Shown: positions 33,913 to 43,136, counted from the stretch's first letter. The stretch: DNA of 64,000 bases from Micromonospora sp. WMMD1155 (GCF_029581275.1 NZ_CP120742.1:4402501-4466500), one strand, 5' to 3'. Program-made: numbers and translations. The notes: generated by a model not told the origin, from the letters alone.

Positions 33913-35304
33913 TCAGGCGTGCGCGTGCAGCGGCTTGCCGGCGAGGGCCAGGTGCGCCTCGCCCAGGGCCTCGTTCTGGGTCGGGTGGGCGTGCACGAGC
34001 TGGGCGACCTCGGCCGGGTAGGCCTCCCAGTTGTAGATGAGCTGCGCCTCACCGATCAGCTCACCCACCCGGGCGCCGACCATGTGTACGCCGACGACCG
34101 GGCCGTCCTCCACCCGGACCAGCTTCACGAAGCCGGTGGTCTTGAGGATCTGGCTCTTGCCGTTGCCACCCAGGTTGTAGTTGTACGACGTGACCTTGTC
34201 GGCGCCGTACTGCTCCTTGGCCTTCGCCTCGGTCAGGCCAACCGACGCCAGCTCCGGGTCGCAGTAGGTGACGCGCGGGATGCCGACCTCGTCGATCGCG
34301 GCCGGGGTCTGCCCGGCGATCTCCTCGGCCACGAAGATGCCCTGCTGGAAGCCCCGGTGCGCGAGCTGGAGGCCGGGCACGATGTCGCCGACCGCGTAGA
34401 CGTTCGGCACGCTGGTGCGCAGCCGCTCGTCGGTCAGCACGTAGCCGCGGTCCATCTTGACGCCCTGCTCCTCGTACCCGAGGTCGGCGGTGTTCGGGCC
34501 GCGACCGACGGCGACCAGCAGCAGCTCGGCCTCGACGGTCTCGCCGCCCTGGATGGTCAGCTTGACGCCGTTCTCGGTCTTCTCGACCTTCTCGAACGGC
34601 TTGCCGACCTTGAAGTTGATCTTCCGCTTGCGGAACGCCCGCTCCAGCGCCTTCGACGACTCCTCGTCCTCGGCGGCGACCAGTCGGGGCAGCGCCTCGA
34701 CGATCGTCACGTCCACGCCGAAGGACTTCCAGACGCTGGCGAACTCGACGCCGATCACGCCACCGCCGAGCACGATCACCGACGACGGCACCCGGTCCAT
34801 CGTGAGGGCGTGGTCGCTGGTGATGATCCGCTCGCCGTCGACCTCCAGGCCGGGCAGGCTCTTCGCGTACGAGCCGGAGGCCAACACGATGTTGCGGCCG
34901 GTGTAGCGCTTGCCGTCCACCTCGACCACGTTCTTGCCGACCAGCTTGCCGGCGCCGGTGACGACGGTGATGTTCTTCGAGCCGCCGATGAGGCCCTGCA
35001 GGCCCTTGTAGAGGCGGGAGATCACGCCGTCCTTGTACGAGTTGACCCCGGCCATGTCGATGCCGACCAGCTCGGTCTTCACACCGAACTGCTCGGACTC
35101 GCGGGTCTGGTCGGCGATCTCGGCGGCGTGTAGCAGAGCCTTCGTCGGGATGCAGCCGTTGTGCAGGCAGGTCCCGCCGAGCTTGCCCTTCTCGACCAGC
35201 GCGACGGAGAGGTCCAGCTGGGCGGCGCGCAGCGCGGTCGCGTAGCCGCCGCTGCCACCTCCGAGAATGACGATGTCGAAGGTCGCTTCGTTCGGCTCGC
35301 TCAC
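33913..35304 (-). CDS. lpdA: Dihydrolipoyl dehydrogenase (E3)
   Basis: A 463-residue FAD flavoprotein that reoxidises dihydrolipoamide in 2-acid dehydrogenase complexes and the glycine cleavage system. FAD motif VILGGGSGGYATALRAAQL (12-30), redox disulfide C46-x4-C51 in GGTCLHNGC, NAD-binding VIVLGGGVIGVEFASVW, and C-terminal catalytic HAHPTQNEAL (His-Glu pair). The GTG at 35304 is preferred over an upstream ATG-like start because tgggag precedes it and the flavin motif follows within 12 residues. It probably forms an operon with sucB and is divergent from the small gene at 35484. Confidence 0.96.
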   Translation of the reverse strand: MSEPNEATFDIVILGGGSGGYATALRAAQLDLSVALVEKGKLGGTCLHNGCIPTKALLHAAEIADQTRESEQFGVKTELVGIDMAGVNSYKDGVISRLYKGLQGLIGGSKNITVVTGAGKLVGKNVVEVDGKRYTGRNIVLASGSYAKSLPGLEVDGERIITSDHALTMDRVPSSVIVLGGGVIGVEFASVWKSFGVDVTIVEALPRLVAAEDEESSKALERAFRKRKINFKVGKPFEKVEKTENGVKLTIQGGETVEAELLLVAVGRGPNTADLGYEEQGVKMDRGYVLTDERLRTSVPNVYAVGDIVPGLQLAHRGFQQGIFVAEEIAGQTPAAIDEVGIPRVTYCDPELASVGLTEAKAKEQYGADKVTSYNYNLGGNGKSQILKTTGFVKLVRVEDGPVVGVHMVGARVGELIGEAQLIYNWEAYPAEVAQLVHAHPTQNEALGEAHLALAGKPLHAHA

Positions 35305-35424
35305 GTCCAACTCCCAGGTCGCGTCGCTGCATCGGGGGTCACGGGGTTGTAACACGGACACACCCCACCTCGGTCATCTTGTCACCACCGGGCGCAGGGT
35401 GCGTACCGAGGTGCCCAACGACAC

Positions 35425-35461
35425 GTCATCGACACGTACCCTTGGCACCGTTGTCGATGAC
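35425..35461. promoter_or_regulatory. Dyad symmetry upstream of the small gene at 35484
   Basis: Perfect 10-bp arms gtcatcgaca (35425-35434) and tgtcgatgac (35452-35461) with a 17-bp spacer in the 179-bp divergent region between lpdA and the small gene. It ends 22 bp before the GTG and could be an operator; no promoter hexamers are convincing. Confidence 0.4.
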
Positions 35462-35483
35462 ATACAGCTGGGGGAGAGAACCG

Positions 35484-35813
35484 GTGGGGTTGTTCCGGCG
35501 CCGCAAGCAGACGGCTGTGCCGAGCCATGACCGTGCCGCCGACCGCGGTGATCTGGACCATCTGGAGAACTTCATCCGGAGTCGGCGCGGCGTCGAGGCG
35601 TTCATCGAGCCCCGCACGACGGTGACGGAGACCACGGTCATCCTGATCGCCGACGACGGTGAGTGGACCCGCCGGCGCATCGACGGTCCGGACGGCGCAC
35701 GGCGCTTCGCGTACCGGATGGGCATCCCGGTCTACGACGTGCGGCTGATGGGCTACCCGCAGCGGATGCGCGACTTCAACGAGCGCCGCAAACGTCGCCC
35801 CGAGCGGTACTGA
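35484..35813 (+). CDS. Small conserved actinobacterial protein of unknown function
   Basis: A 109-residue protein starting at GTG (35484) after ggggaga. A basic N-terminus (GLFRRRKQ) is followed by LDHLENFIRSRRGVEAFIEP, a beta-rich centre (TETTVILIADDGEWTRRRI) and a basic tail (MRDFNERRKRRPERY). No transmembrane helix or catalytic motif is evident. The conserved FIEPRTTVTETTV...AYRMGIPVYDVRLMGYP pattern suggests a genuine family rather than noise. It is terminated by a strong hairpin shared with convergent pepA. I do not recognise a function. Confidence 0.78.
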   Translation: MGLFRRRKQTAVPSHDRAADRGDLDHLENFIRSRRGVEAFIEPRTTVTETTVILIADDGEWTRRRIDGPDGARRFAYRMGIPVYDVRLMGYPQRMRDFNERRKRRPERY

Positions 35814-35853
35814 CAGCGAGGGCCCCCGGCATCGACCGGGGGCCCTCGCTGTC
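35812..35853. terminator. Bidirectional hairpin terminator between the small gene and pepA
   Basis: Perfect 18-bp arms at 35812-35829 and 35836-35853 with loop catcga. It overlaps the stop codon of the plus-strand gene and lies 8 bp from the pepA stop. Confidence 0.9.
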
Positions 35854-35860
35854 GGATCCG

Positions 35861-37435
35861 TCAGCCGTTGGCCGCGATGTCCTCGACGAGCTGCACCAGG
35901 GTGCGGACCGGGACACCGGTGCCGCCCTTGGTCCAGTAGCCGGTCGGCTCACCGGAGTGGTAGCCCGGCCCCGCGATGTCGATGTGCGCCCAGGCCACGT
36001 CGTCGGTGACGAACTCGCGCAGGAACACGCCGCCCTGCAGCATGTGACCGGCGCGGTCCATCCCGGCGTTGACCTGCGAGATGTCCGCCACGTCGGAATC
36101 CATGCCCTTGCGCACGTCGTCGGGCAGCGGCATCGGCCAGGCCGGCTCGCCGACCGCGTCCCCGACCGCCTGGACCCGCTCGCACAGCTCAGGGGTGCCC
36201 ATCACACCGGCCATCCGCTTACCCAGCGCGATGACCTGACCGCCGGTCAGGGTGGAGGTCTCGAACAGGTAGTCGGTGCCGTCCGCGCAGGCGCGGGCCA
36301 TCGCGTCGCCGAGCACCATGCGGCCCTCGGCGTCGGTGTTGAGCACCTCCACCCGCTTGCCGTTGAACATGGTGATCACGTCACCCGGCCGGTAGCTGGC
36401 ACCCGACGGCATGTTCTCCGCCATCGGCAGGTAGCCGCTGACCGCCACCGACGGCTTCAGCGCGGCGATCGCCAGCATGGCCGCGCCGACCGCAGCCGCG
36501 CCCGCCATGTCGGACTTCATCTCCCACATGCCCTGCGCCGGCTTGATCGAGATGCCGCCGGTGTCGAAGGTGATCCCCTTGCCGACCAGCGCGACCCGCT
36601 TGCCGTTGCCGCCGTTCCCCGGGGTGTAGGTGAGCTTCACCAACCGCGGCGGAGCCTCCGAACCCTGCCCGACCGCGACGATGCCGCCGTACCCACCGGC
36701 GACGAGCGCCGCCTCGTCCAGCACCTCGACGGCCAGCCCCGCCGCCTGGGCGGCCTCGGCGACCGCGTCGGCGAACGACGGAGGCCGCAGCTCGTTCGGC
36801 GCGGTGTTCACCCAGTCCCGGCTCACCCGGACCGCGCCCGTCACCGCCTGCGCCCGGGTGACCTCCGCCTGGGCGACCGCGTCGCCGGCGTCCGGCACCG
36901 CGATGAGCACCTCGGCCACCGGCTCCCGCCGGGTCGGCTGGGGGCGGGTCTTGTAACCGGCGAACCGGTACCCGCCGAGCAGCGCACCCTCGGCGACCGC
37001 GCGCAGCTCCGCCGACGTGTCCGCGTCGTCCGGCAGCGGCAGCGCCAACGCGACCTTCGGCGCGCCGGCCAGGGCCCGGACCGCCGCACCGGAGGCCCGG
37101 CGCAGCGTCTCCGGAGCCGGGGCGGCACCCGACGGCTCCGGGCCGAGCCCGACAGCGACGACCAGCGGGGCGGTCACGGTGCCCAACGTGGCCAGCTTGA
37201 CGACCTCACCCGGCCCGCCCGTCGCGCCGAGCAGCGCGAGGGTCTCGGTCAACGTGCCGTCGAAGGCGGCGGCGATGCTCTCCGCGCCGCTGGCGAGCAG
37301 CAGGGTGCCGGCGAGGCCGCTGGTGGCGCCCTGCTCTCCGGTCTGGCTGTGCAGGCCGATGACGATCGCGTCGACGGCGAGCTCGGCCGGGTCGGTGTCG
37401 ACCAGGCTCAGGTTGGTGGTGCGGGGTGATGTCAC
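35861..37435 (-). CDS. pepA: Leucyl aminopeptidase (M17 family)
   Basis: A 524-residue cytosolic M17 metallopeptidase that removes N-terminal amino acids using two divalent metals. The catalytic half has KGITFDTGGISIKP (catalytic Lys, metal-binding Asp), MKSDMAGAAAVGAAMLAIA, and the signature NTDAEGRMVLGDA near residue 363 with its metal ligands. The N-terminal macro-like domain is less conserved. The start is GTG at 37435. It is divergent from gcvT by about 160 bp, the same neighbourhood as Rv2213/Rv2211c in M. tuberculosis. Confidence 0.95.
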   Translation of the reverse strand: MTSPRTTNLSLVDTDPAELAVDAIVIGLHSQTGEQGATSGLAGTLLLASGAESIAAAFDGTLTETLALLGATGGPGEVVKLATLGTVTAPLVVAVGLGPEPSGAAPAPETLRRASGAAVRALAGAPKVALALPLPDDADTSAELRAVAEGALLGGYRFAGYKTRPQPTRREPVAEVLIAVPDAGDAVAQAEVTRAQAVTGAVRVSRDWVNTAPNELRPPSFADAVAEAAQAAGLAVEVLDEAALVAGGYGGIVAVGQGSEAPPRLVKLTYTPGNGGNGKRVALVGKGITFDTGGISIKPAQGMWEMKSDMAGAAAVGAAMLAIAALKPSVAVSGYLPMAENMPSGASYRPGDVITMFNGKRVEVLNTDAEGRMVLGDAMARACADGTDYLFETSTLTGGQVIALGKRMAGVMGTPELCERVQAVGDAVGEPAWPMPLPDDVRKGMDSDVADISQVNAGMDRAGHMLQGGVFLREFVTDDVAWAHIDIAGPGYHSGEPTGYWTKGGTGVPVRTLVQLVEDIAANG

Positions 37436-37597
37436 TGAAGCTACTCCGGGCGGGCCGGGCCGGTCGCGGCGTCGCGTACCGGCGGTGAAGGTCTCCGGCG
37501 GAACCTACCCGCCGGACGTGATGGTTGTCCCGCCGACAGCGTCAGCGGGCTCCCGCCGATGCTAACCAGCCACGTTGCCCCCGGTAAGTTGCCACCC

Positions 37598-38728
37598 ATG
37601 ACCGACGTGACCTCCGCCGCCGCCGCGACCCGGCTGCGACGTTCCCCGCTGCACGAGCGGCACACCGCCGCCGGTGCCAAGTTCGCTCCCTTCGGCGGTT
37701 GGGAGATGCCGCTGGAGTACGCCGGCGGCGGCGTACTCAAGGAGCACACCGCGGTCCGGACGGCGGTCGGGGTCTTCGACGTGTCGCACCTGGGCAAGGC
37801 CCGGGTGAGCGGGCCGGGCGCGGCGGACTTCGTGAACGCCTGCCTCAGCAACGACCTGGGCCGGATCGGCCCCGGCCGGGCGCAGTACACGCTCTGCTGC
37901 GACGACGCCACCGGCGGTGTGGTGGACGACATCATCGCCTACCTGTACGCCGACGACCACGTCTTCCTCATCCCGAACGCCGCGAACACCGCCGAGGTGG
38001 TGCGCCGGTTGCGCGCCGCCGCGCCCGCGCAGGTCACCGTCACCGACGAGCACGAGGCGTACGCCGTACTGGCCGTGCAGGGCCCCCGCTCGGCCGAGTT
38101 GCTGGCCGCCCTCGACCTGCCGACCGAGCACGACTACATGAGCTTCTCGGCGGCGAGCCTGGCCGGGGTGGAGTTGACCGTCTGCCGTACCGGCTACACC
38201 GGTGAGCTGGGCTACGAGCTGGTGGTGCCGGCGGAGCACGCGGTCGCGGTGTGGGACGCGCTCTTCGCTGTCGGCGCGACGTTCGGGCTGCGCGCCTGCG
38301 GGCTGGCCGCCCGTGACACGCTGCGCACCGAGATGGGCTACCCGCTGCACGGGCAGGACCTCTCCCTGGACATCAGCCCGGTGCAGGCCCGCTCCGGCTG
38401 GGCGGTCGGCTGGGGCAAGCCTGCCTTCTGGGGTCGCGACGCGCTGCTCGCCGAGAAGGCCGCCGGCCCCCGGCGTACGCTGCGCGGCCTGGTGGCCGTC
38501 GACCGGGCCATCCCGCGGCCCGGGATGACCCTGCACGTCGGCGACACCCAGGTCGGCGTGGTCACCAGCGGCACCTTCAGCCCGACGAGGAAGCAGGGCA
38601 TCGCGCTGGCCCTCGTCGACACCGACGCCGACCTCACCGACGGCGACCAGGTCGAGATCGACATCCGGGGCCGCCGAGCACCCCTGACCCTGACCAAGCC
38701 CCCCTTCGTAACCCCCTCAGTCCGCTGA
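37598..38728 (+). CDS. gcvT: Aminomethyltransferase, T protein of the glycine cleavage system
   Basis: A 376-residue tetrahydrofolate-dependent enzyme that takes the aminomethyl group from lipoyl-H protein, releasing ammonia and methylene-THF. Diagnostic segments are [29 protein letters not shown] (folate-site Asp in DVSH), [15 protein letters not shown], and the C-terminal [17 protein letters not shown]. The ATG at 37598 is used; an upstream in-frame ATG at 37559 would add 13 residues without a ribosome-binding site. gcvP and gcvH are not in the window. It is functionally tied to lipA, lipB and lpdA nearby. Confidence 0.96.
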   Translation: MTDVTSAAAATRLRRSPLHERHTAAGAKFAPFGGWEMPLEYAGGGVLKEHTAVRTAVGVFDVSHLGKARVSGPGAADFVNACLSNDLGRIGPGRAQYTLCCDDATGGVVDDIIAYLYADDHVFLIPNAANTAEVVRRLRAAAPAQVTVTDEHEAYAVLAVQGPRSAELLAALDLPTEHDYMSFSAASLAGVELTVCRTGYTGELGYELVVPAEHAVAVWDALFAVGATFGLRACGLAARDTLRTEMGYPLHGQDLSLDISPVQARSGWAVGWGKPAFWGRDALLAEKAAGPRRTLRGLVAVDRAIPRPGMTLHVGDTQVGVVTSGTFSPTRKQGIALALVDTDADLTDGDQVEIDIRGRRAPLTLTKPPFVTPSVR

Positions 38729-38731
38729 CCC

Positions 38732-38890
38732 GCACCCACCCCTCCCACCCCCACCCACCCCACCCGGCGTTGATCATGAGGTTGACGGGGGCGTTGATCT
38801 CTCAACGGCCCGTCAACCTCATGATCAACGGGGTGGGAGGGGTGGGAGGGGTGGGAGGGGGTGGGAGCCGGGTGGGGGTCAGGGTCAGGG
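38732..38890. repeat. Large C-rich/GATC palindrome/G-rich intergenic element
   Basis: Perfect 22-bp inverted arms (38768-38789 and 38809-38830, beginning cgttgatcatgaggttgacg) form the centre. The left flank (38732-38765) is a C-rich cccacccc-type tract and the right flank (38829-38860) is a complementary G-rich ggtgggagg tract, so the hairpin can extend outward. The G side has several GGG/GGGG runs compatible with a G-quadruplex. It lies between convergent gcvT and the DUF2314 gene and shares a 19-nt core with the element at 8156. Confidence 0.85.
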
Positions 38891-40180
38891 TTAGGGGGTG
38901 GGGGGTTCGCCTGCGTCCAGGACCGCTTGGGTCCAGCCGCCCTGGATGACGCCCGTGGCGTCCAGGACCGCCCAGTCGACGACGTCGGTCGCCTCCACCA
39001 CCACCGGCGCGCCGATGCGGACCGTCGGGTCGGTGGCGGCGTCGCTGGCGCTCACGCCGACGATCCGTTCCGGCGCCTCCCAGGAGGTCACGCCCGCCCA
39101 GACGTACTCCGGGCCGTCGTCGCCCGGTAGGCCGTACTTCACCACCAACTGCGACTCGGCGGGCAGTTGCCCGGCCACGAAGCGGGCCCGCGCGTCACCC
39201 AGCTCGGCGCGGGCGGTGGCGACCGCCCGGCTCATCGCGTCACCCGAGCGGGCGTAGCGCACGTCCGGCTGGATCCCGGAGAACAGGGTCGCGCAGGCGG
39301 CGGCGTAGTAGCGGCCGTCCGGACCGGGGTGCCCGGCCGGCGGGCGCAGGCTGAGGAACGAGTCGGCCTCCGGGTCGGTCGCCGGGTCCAACTCCAGGCG
39401 CAGCAGCACCGGGGCGGTCGCGCCGTGCTGCTCCGGGTTGCCGTACGCCACCGCGATGTCGTGCCCGGTGACCGTGGCGAGCACCGGCAACTGCACGAAC
39501 GCGGGCACCTCCTCGCCGGTGAGCCCGTCGGTCCAGTCCCGCAGCAGCCGCCGGGCCGCCCCCGTCATCACCGCACCCCAGGCGCGGGTGAGGTGGTCCG
39601 GCACCCCCTGGGTCTGCAACTCCAGCAGCCCGAAGCGCCGCAGCCCCTTGGTGGTGAACCACAACCCCTCGGTGTCCGACGAGTACGGCACCAGCACCCA
39701 GTCGACCAGCCGGATGCGGCCCTGCTCGTCGGGGAGTGAACGCAACGCGGTCGCCGGGTCGAGGAACTGCAGGCCGAAGACGTCCACCACGTCGCCGCCG
39801 ACGGACTCCGCCACGGCGGCCGCTACCGCGCGGGCCGCCCACTCGTGCGCGGGCGGCCAACCCGGCCGGTACTCGGCCTGCACGACCACCAGGTGGGTCG
39901 CCGCGGCCAGGCGGGCCAACTGCTCCTCAGTGGCGCCGAACGCGGTGAGCAGGTCCGGCGGAAGCTCCGGGAACTCGCTGATCGGCCGGGTGTCGACGCT
40001 CATCAGCGGGCTGTCCAGCATCTGCCGGGCCAGGCCGTGCACCGGCTCGGCCAGCCGGCCGGTCAGCGCCGCCACCGCGGTCTTCGCGCTGACCTTCGGC
40101 AGCCCGGTCATCGGCACCAGGTAGGTCGCGCTGAGCGACTCCGGCACCGGTACGGGCAGGAAGTCGTCAGTGATGAGCAT
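38891..40180 (-). CDS. DUF2314-containing protein with DUF4261-like N-terminal region
   Basis: A 429-residue soluble protein. The N-terminal two-thirds resemble DUF4261-type domains (VPMTGLPKVSAKTAVAALTG, HLVVVQAEYRPGWPPAHEW, DGLLAR-like loops). The last 130 residues resemble DUF2314, with AELGDARARFVAGQLPAESQ, VKYGLPGDDGPEYVWAGVTS and WAVLDATGVIQGGWT. Both families are uncharacterised. The C-terminus is Pro-rich and the stop is followed by further taa/tga-containing ccctga repeats. No signal peptide or helices were seen. It converges with gcvT and is separated from cobS by 65 bp. Confidence 0.75.
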   Translation of the reverse strand: MLITDDFLPVPVPESLSATYLVPMTGLPKVSAKTAVAALTGRLAEPVHGLARQMLDSPLMSVDTRPISEFPELPPDLLTAFGATEEQLARLAAATHLVVVQAEYRPGWPPAHEWAARAVAAAVAESVGGDVVDVFGLQFLDPATALRSLPDEQGRIRLVDWVLVPYSSDTEGLWFTTKGLRRFGLLELQTQGVPDHLTRAWGAVMTGAARRLLRDWTDGLTGEEVPAFVQLPVLATVTGHDIAVAYGNPEQHGATAPVLLRLELDPATDPEADSFLSLRPPAGHPGPDGRYYAAACATLFSGIQPDVRYARSGDAMSRAVATARAELGDARARFVAGQLPAESQLVVKYGLPGDDGPEYVWAGVTSWEAPERIVGVSASDAATDPTVRIGAPVVVEATDVVDWAVLDATGVIQGGWTQAVLDAGEPPTP

Positions 40181-40245
40181 GGGGTTCCCCCGGTGGCCGT
40201 GCTGGTGCTGTCGAGCCGAACGCTACCCGGCCGGTCGTGCCCGGT

Positions 40246-41019
40246 TCAGCCGGACAGCACCAGACCCAGGTAGACCAGCGTGGTGACCACCTCGACGGTC
40301 GCCCCGAGGACGTCCCCGGTGATCCCGCCGAGTCGGCGTACCACGTGCGTCAGCAGCGGTAGCGCGACGGCGAGCGCCGCGACGACGGCCAGCGGCCCCT
40401 GCCACGGGCGGCCCGGCACCGCGGGCACCGCCAGCAGCGCGACGGCGACCGCGCCGACGGCCAGGGCCGACGGGCCGACGGTGCCGGCCACGAGCGCTCC
40501 CAGCCCGTCGGGTCGGGCCGCCGGCACGCCCCGACGGCAGGCCACTGTGACGCCGAACCGCCCGGCGGCGGTCGCCGTCACCACCGCCGCGAGACACGCC
40601 GGCCAGGACCGCCCGGCCAGGTCGGCGAGCGCCGCGGCCTGCACCAGGAGTACGACCACCAGGGCGACCACCCCGAACGGGCCGACGTCCGGCTTCTTCA
40701 TGACCTCCAAAGCGGCTGCGCCCCGCCGGTACGAGCCGAGCGCGTCCACGGTGTCGGCGAGCCCGTCCAGGTGCAGCCCCCGGGTGAGCAGCGCGGAGGC
40801 GCCGACGGTCACACCGGCGGCCACCAGTGGTGGGGCGAACGCGCCGCTCAGCAGCAGCACTCCGGCCAGCAGCGCGCCGAGCAGCGCGCCGACAGCCGGT
40901 GCGAGGGCCATCGCGGTGCCGGCGACCGGGCGGTCGATCCGTCCGGCCCGTACCGGCAGCGTGGTGAACGTGGTGATCGCCAGCCGGGCCCCGGCGAGGA
41001 GCCGCGACTCAGCCGGCAC
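40246..41019 (-). CDS. cobS: Adenosylcobinamide-GDP ribazoletransferase CobS
   Basis: A 257-residue integral membrane enzyme that joins adenosylcobinamide-GDP with alpha-ribazole (phosphate) to give adenosylcobalamin (phosphate). Family motifs are FTTLPVRAGRID near the start, LLTRGLHLDGLADTVDALGS, MKKPDVGPFGVVALVVVLL and the C-terminal RRLGGITGDVLGATVEV. The start is GTG at 41019 (VPAESRLLAGARLA), overlapping the 3' end of the CobU-CobT gene by 11 bp; a longer open frame upstream is the shadow of that gene. Overlap and order support a coupled lower-ligand assembly operon. Confidence 0.94.
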   Translation of the reverse strand: MPAESRLLAGARLAITTFTTLPVRAGRIDRPVAGTAMALAPAVGALLGALLAGVLLLSGAFAPPLVAAGVTVGASALLTRGLHLDGLADTVDALGSYRRGAAALEVMKKPDVGPFGVVALVVVLLVQAAALADLAGRSWPACLAAVVTATAAGRFGVTVACRRGVPAARPDGLGALVAGTVGPSALAVGAVAVALLAVPAVPGRPWQGPLAVVAALAVALPLLTHVVRRLGGITGDVLGATVEVVTTLVYLGLVLSG

Positions 41020-42928
41020 GCCAGCCCGACGCCGGCTGGTCGTCCGCCCCGGCGCTGGCCGGACCCGGCCCGGCCGGTTCCGGCTCGGCGAAGTCGGGCT
41101 CGGTGCCGTCCGGGTCGGTGTCGCTCGCGTCGAGGTGGCTCGGCTCGTCGACGTTCGGGGTCGGCTCGCCGCCGCCGAGTGACGGGTGCACCGGCAGCGC
41201 GGCGGACAACGCCAGCACCGAACGCAGCAGCGGGAGCGCGACCAGCGCGTTGGCGCCCTCGCCGAGATCCAGCCGCAGGTCGAGCAGCGGGGTGAGACCC
41301 AGCACGTCGGCGGCGAGTCGCACCGCCGGGTGCCCCCCGTGGTCGGCGAGCAGGCACCAGTGCCGTGCCTGCCCGGCCAGGTCGCGGCTGACCATGCCGG
41401 CGGCGACGCCGACCGGCCCGTCGAGCAGCACCGGCACCCGGCGGGCGGTGGCGCCGAGCAGCACGCCGGTGGCCACCGCCACGTCGCCGCCGCCCAGCTC
41501 GGCCAGGATGTCCTTCGCCCCGCGCGACGAGCGGCGGGTGCGGTGCAGGGCGTCGCGTACCGCCGCGCAGCGGACCATCCACGCCGCGTCGTCGATCTCA
41601 CCGGAGTCGGTGATCACCCGGCCCAGCACGGTGGGCGGCTCCGCACCGGCGGTGGCCGCGAGCACCGCCGCGGCCGCCGCCTCGGTGCCGGCTCCGCAGG
41701 CACCCAGAACCAGCAGTCGTACGCCGGCGTCGGCCGCCTGTTCGGCCAACCGCCAGCCGTAGCGCAGTGCGGACTCGACCTGGTCGAGCGTCAACGCCGG
41801 CTCGTCCTCCATCGCTGCGGAGGCGGGTACGTCCACCACCTGGAGGCTGGCGCCGTTCTCGGCGGCCAATCGCGCCAACGCGCCCTGGCCGGCGCGGGCC
41901 TGCGCGGCCCGGCGCGCCGACTCACCGGCGACGGCACCGGCCGAGCCGCCGCCGGCGTGGTCGCCGTGCAGCAGCAACACCCGCACCGAGCCCCACGCCT
42001 GCGGGGTCGAGGTGCCCTGGGTGGCGGCGGCGAACCCGACCACCCGGTCCAGCACACCCAGCCCGGCGCCCGGAACGTCGAGCGTGGCCAGCCGGTCAAC
42101 CGCCTGCGGGCCCGCGTACTCGTCGGGCATCGGCAGCTCCATGCCCGGCTGGATGATCAGCCCGGTGGCCACCATCGGTAGCGCCATGGTGGGCGCGGCC
42201 CAGGGGTTGCCGGGCTCCTGGGCGGGTGCGGCGGGCGGCGTGTGGGTCAACACGTCGGGCAGCTGCACCTCGGGGATGTCGTCGGCGTCGGCCAGTGTCG
42301 GCACGACCGGTGCCGCGGTGCCGGCGGGAGCTGAGGCCGCCGTGGCGATCGGGGTGGCGGCAGCGGGGGCCTCCGGGGCGGCGACCGGCTTCAGCCAGAC
42401 GGGCTGGCCGGCGACGACGAGCACCACCGCGTCGCAGGCGTCGGCGACCGCGCGGTTGGCCGCGCCCAACGCGTCGGTGAACGCCCGGCCGAGCGGGGTG
42501 GTCGGCACCAGCGACAGCCCGACCTCGGGGCTCACCAGCACCACCCGCGCCGAGCAGGTGCGCAGCGCGTCGGCCAGCTCGGCGATCGTCGCCACGTCGT
42601 CGGCGGGCTGGTGGTCCGGGTCGAGCAGCACCGTCACCCAACCGCCCAGGTCGTCGACGAGCAGCGTCTCGTTGGGCTCCGCGGACGCGAGCACGTCGGC
42701 CAACCGGCGTGGATCAGCGGAGGTCTCCTCGGTGGTCCAACTGCCCGGGCGGCGGGCGCGGTGCGTCGCCAACCGCGTCGCCCACTCGGTGTCCTCCGGG
42801 TCGCCCTCGGGCGCGGTGGCGACATAGCGGACCACCGGCGCGTCGGTGACCAGGGACTCGGCGAACTCGGACTTGCCAGACCGGATACCGCCGAGCACCA
42901 GGACGGTGTTCCACCCCTCTACGGACAT
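41009..42928 (-). CDS. CobU-CobT fusion: adenosylcobinamide kinase/guanylyltransferase plus NaMN:DMB phosphoribosyltransferase
   Basis: 639 residues. Residues 1-180 are CobU: P-loop GGIRSGKSEFAE (13-24), the guanylylation site in THRARRPGSW (H56) and LVDDLGGWVTVLL. A Pro/Ala-rich linker (about 185-265) follows. CobT occupies about 265-610 with LDVPGAGLGVLDRVVGFAAA, a phosphate-binding LGGGDVAVATG, and LGEGANALVALPLL carrying the catalytic Glu near 554. The protein would activate cobinamide to its GDP form and make alpha-ribazole phosphate from dimethylbenzimidazole, the two inputs of CobS encoded by the overlapping next gene. The last 40 residues are an acidic disordered tail. Confidence 0.92.
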   Translation of the reverse strand: MSVEGWNTVLVLGGIRSGKSEFAESLVTDAPVVRYVATAPEGDPEDTEWATRLATHRARRPGSWTTEETSADPRRLADVLASAEPNETLLVDDLGGWVTVLLDPDHQPADDVATIAELADALRTCSARVVLVSPEVGLSLVPTTPLGRAFTDALGAANRAVADACDAVVLVVAGQPVWLKPVAAPEAPAAATPIATAASAPAGTAAPVVPTLADADDIPEVQLPDVLTHTPPAAPAQEPGNPWAAPTMALPMVATGLIIQPGMELPMPDEYAGPQAVDRLATLDVPGAGLGVLDRVVGFAAATQGTSTPQAWGSVRVLLLHGDHAGGGSAGAVAGESARRAAQARAGQGALARLAAENGASLQVVDVPASAAMEDEPALTLDQVESALRYGWRLAEQAADAGVRLLVLGACGAGTEAAAAAVLAATAGAEPPTVLGRVITDSGEIDDAAWMVRCAAVRDALHRTRRSSRGAKDILAELGGGDVAVATGVLLGATARRVPVLLDGPVGVAAGMVSRDLAGQARHWCLLADHGGHPAVRLAADVLGLTPLLDLRLDLGEGANALVALPLLRSVLALSAALPVHPSLGGGEPTPNVDEPSHLDASDTDPDGTEPDFAEPEPAGPGPASAGADDQPASGWRAG

Positions 42929-43089
42929 GCCCGTACCTTAGTTCTCATCCTTCGGGGCTGGGCACGTCGCCCCGACCCTAGCGAAGATCAACAGCCCGTT
43001 CCGCGACCATTGCGGGAAAGCGTCCAGGTTCCTGCCCCGGATGCGGCGCGCCCCCGGGGGCCGGTGCACCCGCCGCCGCTGGGCAATCG

Positions 43090-43136
43090 TGGACACTTAC
43101 CGTGCTCGCGTAACTGTGCGTAACGGAAAGTGTCCA
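43090..43136. terminator. Inverted repeat downstream of the kinase gene
   Basis: 13-bp arms tggacacttaccg / cggaaagtgtcca (43090-43102 and 43124-43136) with one mismatch. The loop contains gcgtaac twice. It lies in the 274-bp gap between the kinase stop (43203) and the CobU-CobT start, all minus strand. Possible terminator. The rest of the gap shows nothing recognisable. Confidence 0.6.

Noticed and set aside
40246..41601. Long CobS reading frame starting at 41601
   Set aside because: The first 194 codons overlap the in-frame CobT catalytic domain of the neighbouring gene on the same strand; CobS homology begins only after the GTG at 41019.
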